Below, in pieces: positions 6,656 to 10,264 of a DNA stretch of 10,264 bases. The stretch is taken from positions 1 to 10,264 of the forward strand of contig CAZOVB010000103.1 in assembly GCA_964583095.1 (NCBI GenBank), read 5' to 3'. Numbering within the stretch: the stretch's first letter is position 1; every line of letters starts with the position of its first letter. The stretch comes from CAZOVB01 sp964583095. GTDB taxonomy: Bacteria > Planctomycetota > Phycisphaerae > SM23-33. Under the pieces are notes generated by a model. The model was given only the letters and a program-made list of their open reading frames with translations, was not told the DNA's origin and ran no database searches. The position numbers and the translations under genes are program-made.

Positions 6656-7433
6656 AACGGCTGCGGCGCCTTCTCAGTGCCAGCAGGCCGCCCAGACCCA
6701 GCAGGCTCATCGTCGCCGGCTCGGGGACACTGGTCACGACGCCCAGGTCGTCCCAGGCGTAGTACTGATTCGTCGAGTTTCCGGTAACAGCGAAGCCGGT
6801 GATAAATTCACCGTCGGGGGCCTGGAAACCGAAAAAGGTGTCTTCGGTATTGCCGTCGGCACTGGTGAAGGACTGCATCACGGACTCGGAACCGCCGCCG
6901 GAAAAGGTCGCCTCGACCGTAAGAACGGTGGCGCTGCCGTTACGCGGCAGAACCGTAAAGCCCATCTGGATTACACCGACGCCGGAGAGTTCCGTTCCGC
7001 CGGCCACATCGGAGATCGCGCCGAACGTGTAACCAGGGGTATAGCTGTTGGCCTTCATCGCAGCCGTGCCGGAGATGGGGGTTCGCCCATTGCCGGGGGT
7101 GTTGTCGAACTGGAACTCCACCCCAGCCGCCGGGGCCAGGACCACGCTGTACAGATCATCCTTGCCGATGAATATGCTTACCGGGTCGGTGGTCTTGAGG
7201 TCATCGCCCTCGGCCTGCCAGACGCCTCCGTAGTTGCCGTTGTAGGCATCGAGAACGGCTGCGGCATGGGTGGCCAGCGAAACCTGGTTGGCGGTATCGG
7301 TCGTGGCTTCCAGATCCACCTGGTTGGCCGCGATGCTGTTCTCATCGTAGGTTCCGACGGTCGTGTTGACCGTGGCGGCGTAAGAGAACGCGGCCATTGC
7401 GAGCAATACGAGTGTAAATGCGAACTTCTTCAT
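6654..7433 (-). CDS. Small secreted PEP-CTERM protein
   Basis: A 259-residue exported protein. The signal peptide has MKKF, a hydrophobic core and cleavage after SYA at about residue 20. The middle is Gly/Thr/Ser-rich and predicted all-beta, with no domain I recognise by name. The C-terminus is a textbook exosortase signal: VPEPATM (236-242), a short hydrophobic helix LLGLGGLLAL and then RRRRSR. In this class of bacteria an exosortase removes the tail and the protein becomes surface- or matrix-associated. Start ATG at 7433 follows AAGGAGG with an 8-base gap; a start at 7454 would bury this site. It lies between the regulator and the enzymes, 108 bases after the regulator stop, and is followed by a strong hairpin. 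A role in binding or displaying the substrate is possible but not shown by sequence. Confidence 0.9.
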   Translation of the reverse strand: MKKFAFTLVLLAMAAFSYAATVNTTVGTYDENSIAANQVDLEATTDTANQVSLATHAAAVLDAYNGNYGGVWQAEGDDLKTTDPVSIFIGKDDLYSVVLAPAAGVEFQFDNTPGNGRTPISGTAAMKANSYTPGYTFGAISDVAGGTELSGVGVIQMGFTVLPRNGSATVLTVEATFSGGGSESVMQSFTSADGNTEDTFFGFQAPDGEFITGFAVTGNSTNQYYAWDDLGVVTSVPEPATMSLLGLGGLLALRRRRSR

Positions 7434-7541
7434 GATGGGTGCCTCCTTAGGCAAAAGTGTTCAAAAACGTGTCTTCTTACTGATTCTCCTGCATTTGGAT
7501 TTTTGGTTCTGCCGACCTGGCCTCCTTCCTCAAAGGTGTAT
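7434..7541 (-). promoter_or_regulatory. Leader of the PEP-CTERM gene with strong RBS
   Basis: This 108-base spacer separates the regulator stop from the PEP-CTERM start. It holds the ribosome binding site AAGGAGG (7442-7448). I see no convincing -35/-10 pair and no terminator, so read-through from the regulator promoter is possible, but a separate promoter cannot be excluded. Confidence 0.45.
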
Positions 7542-8681
7542 CTATGACAGGGGCCGGACCGTCCGACCGGCGAGTAATTCGTATTCCAGGTCTGCCGGCG
7601 GATCGGCCTGTTCGCCCTGGGCGAGGCGCCGGGCCATGATCGCCAGTTGTCGTCCCATTTCGTTTTGAGGCTGGCAGACCGATGTCGGCCGGCCGGCCTC
7701 GTGCCATTCCTCTCGATCCACGAAGTGCCCGTAGTAGACCACGGACAGATCCTCCGGGACTCCAACCCGGCTCTGGGCCAGTGCGGGTCGCAGCAGCCGC
7801 TCGGCCGGCCAGCTCCCGCACAGAAGCGCGGTTATGTCGCTCGTTTCCAAGTAGCGCTGGACCTGGTCGTTGATCCGCTCCTGGCTGTGTTTTCGGTCCA
7901 CCCAGCAACACCAGCGCTCATCATGCTCGATCCCGGCCTGGTCAAGGGCATCCAGCCATCCGCGCCGCCTCAGGAATACCCACGGCTTGGTATGCTCGAT
8001 CTGGAGATACCCGATGCGGCTGTGCCCGCCGGCGATGAGATGCTCGGTTCCAAGCAGGGCCCCCTGGCGGTTGTCCTCCAGCACCGCGGGGATGCCCAGT
8101 CGCATCGCGCTGGTCCCGGTGCCAATGCAGGGCACGCCCAGCCGCTTGCACTCGGCGGCCACGTAGGCGTGAATCGGGCTGTCGGGCATGAGCATGGCAA
8201 CAATATCCGGGCTGCTTCGTGTGAGGCGGTTGAGGATCTCGTCGAATTCGATTTCGCCCTGACGCCCCATGACTTCCAGGACGATCGAGAGTTCCTCGGC
8301 CACACGGTCGATGCCGTCCAGAATTGTGTACCCATACCAGTCCCGACGAGCCTGCGGATTCATCGTAAAGACCGCCAGGCGAACGGCATCTTCGCTGGTC
8401 TTATAGTGTGGCCTGGGGTTGCTCTGCATCGTCAGGCGAGGCCCGACCACGCTGCCCAGTCCCGGCTTGCGTCGGACCCAGCCTTCTCGCTGAAGCTGCT
8501 CCATCGCCCGCTTGACCGTTGATTGGCTGCAATGGGCCTCCCGGGCCAACTCGTCGTCGGTTCCCAGCTTGGCACCGACCTCGGGGCGGGCCTCGACCAG
8601 GAACCCCACGATCTGATCACACAAGGCCTGCGCGGCTTTGCGGGAGGGCAGCGGTGTTTCGATCCTCAGCGTTTCGATCAT
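7542..8681 (-). CDS. GntR-type transcriptional regulator with LacI-like sensor domain
   Basis: A 379-residue regulator. The N-terminal winged helix-turn-helix spans about residues 17-80: the GntR layout LGTDDELAREAHCSQSTVKRAM followed by the wing GWVRRKPGLGSVV. From about residue 95 to 370 it is a periplasmic-binding-like (LacI/GalR type) ligand domain, with the typical IPAVLEDNRQGALL and GTEHLIAGGHSRIGYL segments. This AraR-like architecture usually senses a mono- or oligosaccharide and releases DNA when it binds. It is the first gene of the co-directional run ending in the sulfatase, and a perfect inverted repeat lies just before its start, so autoregulation is likely. The start ATG at 8681 precedes a complete HTH; I see no good ribosome binding site, unlike its neighbours, so its translation may be weak. 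The ligand cannot be named. Confidence 0.92.
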   Translation of the reverse strand: MIETLRIETPLPSRKAAQALCDQIVGFLVEARPEVGAKLGTDDELAREAHCSQSTVKRAMEQLQREGWVRRKPGLGSVVGPRLTMQSNPRPHYKTSEDAVRLAVFTMNPQARRDWYGYTILDGIDRVAEELSIVLEVMGRQGEIEFDEILNRLTRSSPDIVAMLMPDSPIHAYVAAECKRLGVPCIGTGTSAMRLGIPAVLEDNRQGALLGTEHLIAGGHSRIGYLQIEHTKPWVFLRRRGWLDALDQAGIEHDERWCCWVDRKHSQERINDQVQRYLETSDITALLCGSWPAERLLRPALAQSRVGVPEDLSVVYYGHFVDREEWHEAGRPTSVCQPQNEMGRQLAIMARRLAQGEQADPPADLEYELLAGRTVRPLS

Positions 8682-8689
8682 GGGTGTTT

Positions 8690-8744
8690 TATGTGATCTT
8701 AAGGCCAGTAACGAAAGGTTCGATTATGAACTTAAGATCACATA
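8690..8744. promoter_or_regulatory. Perfect 14-bp inverted repeat, probable operator of the GntR-type regulator
   Basis: TATGTGATCTTAAG (8690-8703) and CTTAAGATCACATA (8731-8744) are exact complements separated by 27 bases. The proximal arm ends 8 bases before the regulator start codon. Centre-to-centre distance of the arms is 41 bases, close to four helical turns, which suits two dimers bound to one face or a looped tetramer. A -10-like CATAAT lies between the arms. This is the expected place for an autoregulatory site of a GntR/LacI-like repressor. Confidence 0.7.
8723..8728 (-). promoter_or_regulatory. Possible -10 element of the regulator promoter
   Basis: CATAAT on the minus strand matches 5 of 6 bases of TATAAT and lies between the two operator arms. 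No good -35 hexamer is found 16-18 bases upstream, so the promoter would be weak or of another type. Binding at the arms would cover the -35 side and the transcript start. Confidence 0.35.
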
Positions 8745-8886
8745 GAAGAGCTTCTTTTAAAGAGAACCCCTTACTTCGGATCTCGAAACCCCCGGTCGCG
8801 CAGGGCCCGTACGCTAAGACCTACCCCAATCGACGGCAGTGCCATTCGGGGCAGGCCCGCCTTTCATATGCCCCCGCTTGCGTACC

Positions 8887-10047
8887 CTACAGCGGACGCA
8901 ACCGGCGGCGGAACTCCGAGGGGCTCTGGCCGGTATGGGCCACAAACGCCCGGGCGAACGAGGCCCCCGACGAGAAGCCGCAGTCGCGGGCGATGGTCTC
9001 GATGGTGGCTTCGGTGGTGACCAGCAGATCGCGGGCCCGCTGCATGCGCACGGCCGAGAGCTCCGCGTGAACGGTCCGGCCCATGGCGTTGGCGAAGCGG
9101 CGTTCCAGCGTTCGCCTGGCGGCCCCGACGGCCTGGGCGACGTGGTCCACGCCGATAGCGGCCGGGGCGCTGTCCCGGATGTGTCGCAAGGCCGCGGCGA
9201 CCATCTCATCGTCCACCGCCACCAGGTCCGTCGACCCGCGAGGCCAAACATCCAGGGGCTCGATGCGGCGGATGGACGGCTGGCGGTCCGGGCGGCTCAG
9301 CGCCAGCAGTTCCTGGAGCATCTCGCCGGCGGCGTAGCCGATCCGGTCGCCGCCGATGCGGATGCTGGACAGCGGCGGGTCGCACAGCTCGCACATCAGT
9401 TCGTCGTGGCCGATGCCCAAGACAGCGATCTCGTGGGGCACGTCGATCCCGGCCCAGCGGCAGGCGGTGATGACCCGCTCGCCGAGGAGGTCGTCGAAGG
9501 CCAGCAGCCCGGTGGGCCTGGGCAGGCGCGACAGCCAGCGCATGAGCGGCCCCATGGCCTGGTGGCCGTCGTGGTGGCGGTCGGTGAAGGTGGCCGGGGA
9601 GGCTTCGGCCGGCACGACGCGGGCGAAGGAGGCTTCTCGGTGGTCTGAGACGACGTTGTCCGCGACGCCGCAGTAAGCGAAGTCCCGCAAGCCCAGTGAG
9701 ATGAAGTGCCCGGCCGCCAGACGACCGACGGCGTCCTCGTTAAGGCACGCGACGTTCGTGGGGCGTCTGCCCGCGGGGGCCTCAGCCGTGTCCACCAGGG
9801 GAATTCCGCGGCGCCTGGCCAAGGCCGCAAGCCTGTCGGACGCCTGAAAGGCGATGATCCCCTGGCCTCGCCAACGGCGCAGTTCTCTGGCCCCTTCTGT
9901 CCCCGGGCGGCGCACGATATGAAGACGCCAATTGACCCGGCGGGCGAAAGCAACCACGCCGCGCAGACGATGCCGGCCGGCGCCTTCGCGACTGTCGATG
10001 CAGACGGCCACGCGGGGCGGGTCGTCGGGTTGGCAAGATGGGGTCAT
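8887..10047 (-). CDS. XylR-like regulator: LacI-like sensor with C-terminal AraC HTH
   Basis: A 386-residue regulator with the opposite domain order from its neighbour. Residues about 10-275 form a periplasmic-binding-like sensor, beginning PRVAVCIDSREGAGRHRLRG, with PTGLLAFDDLLGERV and IAVLGIGHDELMCEL segments typical of LacI/XylR sensors. Residues about 280-386 form a double helix-turn-helix of the AraC family: VDHVAQAVGAARRTLERRF, then the second HTH ending IARDCGFSSGASFARAF and QSPSEFRRRLRPL. XylR of Escherichia coli, which activates xylose genes, has this architecture. Planctomycetes carry many paralogues, so the ligand here is unknown and I give no symbol. The start ATG at 10047 is about 18 bases from a predicted transcript start. 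It is divergent from the partial secreted-protein gene at 10193, its likely target, and 205 bases separate its end from the GntR-type gene. Confidence 0.92.
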   Translation of the reverse strand: MTPSCQPDDPPRVAVCIDSREGAGRHRLRGVVAFARRVNWRLHIVRRPGTEGARELRRWRGQGIIAFQASDRLAALARRRGIPLVDTAEAPAGRRPTNVACLNEDAVGRLAAGHFISLGLRDFAYCGVADNVVSDHREASFARVVPAEASPATFTDRHHDGHQAMGPLMRWLSRLPRPTGLLAFDDLLGERVITACRWAGIDVPHEIAVLGIGHDELMCELCDPPLSSIRIGGDRIGYAAGEMLQELLALSRPDRQPSIRRIEPLDVWPRGSTDLVAVDDEMVAAALRHIRDSAPAAIGVDHVAQAVGAARRTLERRFANAMGRTVHAELSAVRMQRARDLLVTTEATIETIARDCGFSSGASFARAFVAHTGQSPSEFRRRLRPL

Positions 10048-10072
10048 GGGCGGCCTTTCGCGTGTGGCGGAA

Positions 10073-10101
10073 AATGTATCATATTAGACGCATAATGTCA
10101 A
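10073..10101 (-). promoter_or_regulatory. Sigma70-type promoter of the XylR-like regulator
   Basis: On the minus strand a perfect TTGACA (10096-10101) is followed by a 17-base spacer and TACATT (10073-10078, 4 of 6 bases of the -10 consensus, keeping TA and the final T). Transcription would start near 10066, giving a leader of about 18 bases. Confidence 0.6.
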
Positions 10102-10138
10102 ACACGTCGCCGCGGATTCCCCGTACCATAAAACCCGT

Positions 10139-10158
10139 TGGAGAGGGCGTCCTCTCCA
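10139..10158 (+). other. Stable hairpin in the leader of the partial secreted-protein gene
   Basis: TGGAGAGG (10139-10146) and CCTCTCCA (10151-10158) form a perfect 8-bp stem with a GCGT tetraloop, 34 bases before the start codon of the plus-strand gene. If transcribed it lies in the 5' leader. It could protect the mRNA or affect translation; no T-run marks it as a terminator. Confidence 0.45.
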
Positions 10159-10192
10159 GGTTTCAAACTTCTTCTTGAAGGAGGCATATGCA

Positions 10193-10264
10193 ATGCACAT
10201 GCGCAAGATGACAACAGTAGCAGTTCTCGCCTTGACCCTGATGGCCGGCTCGGCCTCGGCGGCC
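10193..10264 (+). CDS. Secreted protein, 5' fragment (runs off the window)
   Basis: Only the first 24 codons are present: MHMRKMTTVAVLALTLMAGS followed by ASAA. This is a clear signal peptide: a basic start, a hydrophobic core and an A-S-A cleavage site. AGGAGG at 10179-10184 lies 8 bases before ATG 10193, which favours this start over ATG 10199; ATG 10188 is in another frame and meets a stop within eight codons. The gene is divergent from the XylR-like regulator and is its obvious candidate target. What the mature protein does cannot be said from this fragment. Confidence 0.75.
   Translation, partial: MHMRKMTTVAVLALTLMAGSASAA

Noticed and set aside
5312..6787. Plus-strand open frame of 491 codons opposite the secreted oxidoreductase
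   Set aside because: Antisense shadow of a clear flavoprotein; its translation shows no recognisable fold.
8614..8621. TGATCACA inside the GntR-type gene as an internal operator
   Set aside because: Only seven bases agree with the operator arm, which is expected about once by chance in 10 kb on both strands.

Overview
The window looks like part of a high-GC genome from the Planctomycetes or a related group, most like a Phycisphaerae-type bacterium. This is an inference from gene content. Two secreted proteins carry PEP-CTERM sorting tails. A Cys-type sulfatase sits with FAD_oxidored-type (Pfam12831-like) flavoproteins and a carbohydrate-type beta-propeller. Two different regulators both use a LacI-like sugar-sensor domain. 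Most genes have clear AGGAGG-like ribosome binding sites.

Layout: 1-437 has no gene I can support; it holds a pair of near-identical 56-bp direct repeats and several small palindromes. From 438 to 8681 six genes run on the minus strand. In transcription order (right to left) they are a GntR-type regulator with a LacI-like sensor (7542-8681), a small PEP-CTERM protein (6654-7433), a secreted PEP-CTERM FAD oxidoreductase (4418-6484), a secreted beta-propeller protein resembling GH43/GH32-type glycosidases (3234-4421), a second FAD oxidoreductase without signal peptide (1904-3229), and a sulfatase without signal peptide (438-1907). The last four are packed tightly: two junctions are 4-base ATGA overlaps and one is a 4-base gap. 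A XylR-like regulator (LacI-like sensor plus AraC HTH, 8887-10047) lies upstream on the same strand as a probable separate unit with its own promoter. It is divergent from a secreted-protein gene that starts at 10193 and runs off the window.

Working model (inference): this is a degradation or modification locus for a sulfated carbohydrate, split between compartments. The surface-sorted flavoprotein and the secreted beta-propeller act outside the cytoplasm. The second flavoprotein and the sulfatase act inside on imported fragments. The GntR-type regulator probably represses its own promoter, and perhaps the whole run, through a perfect 14-bp inverted repeat that brackets a -10-like element at 8690-8744. 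No transporter, exosortase or sulfatase-maturing enzyme lies in the window.

The points most worth a second look are the paired internal and external flavoproteins in one operon, the GntR operator, the unusual C-terminal extension after the oxidoreductase's PEP-CTERM motif, an interrupted palindrome over the stop codon of the PEP-CTERM gene, and the 56-bp repeats.
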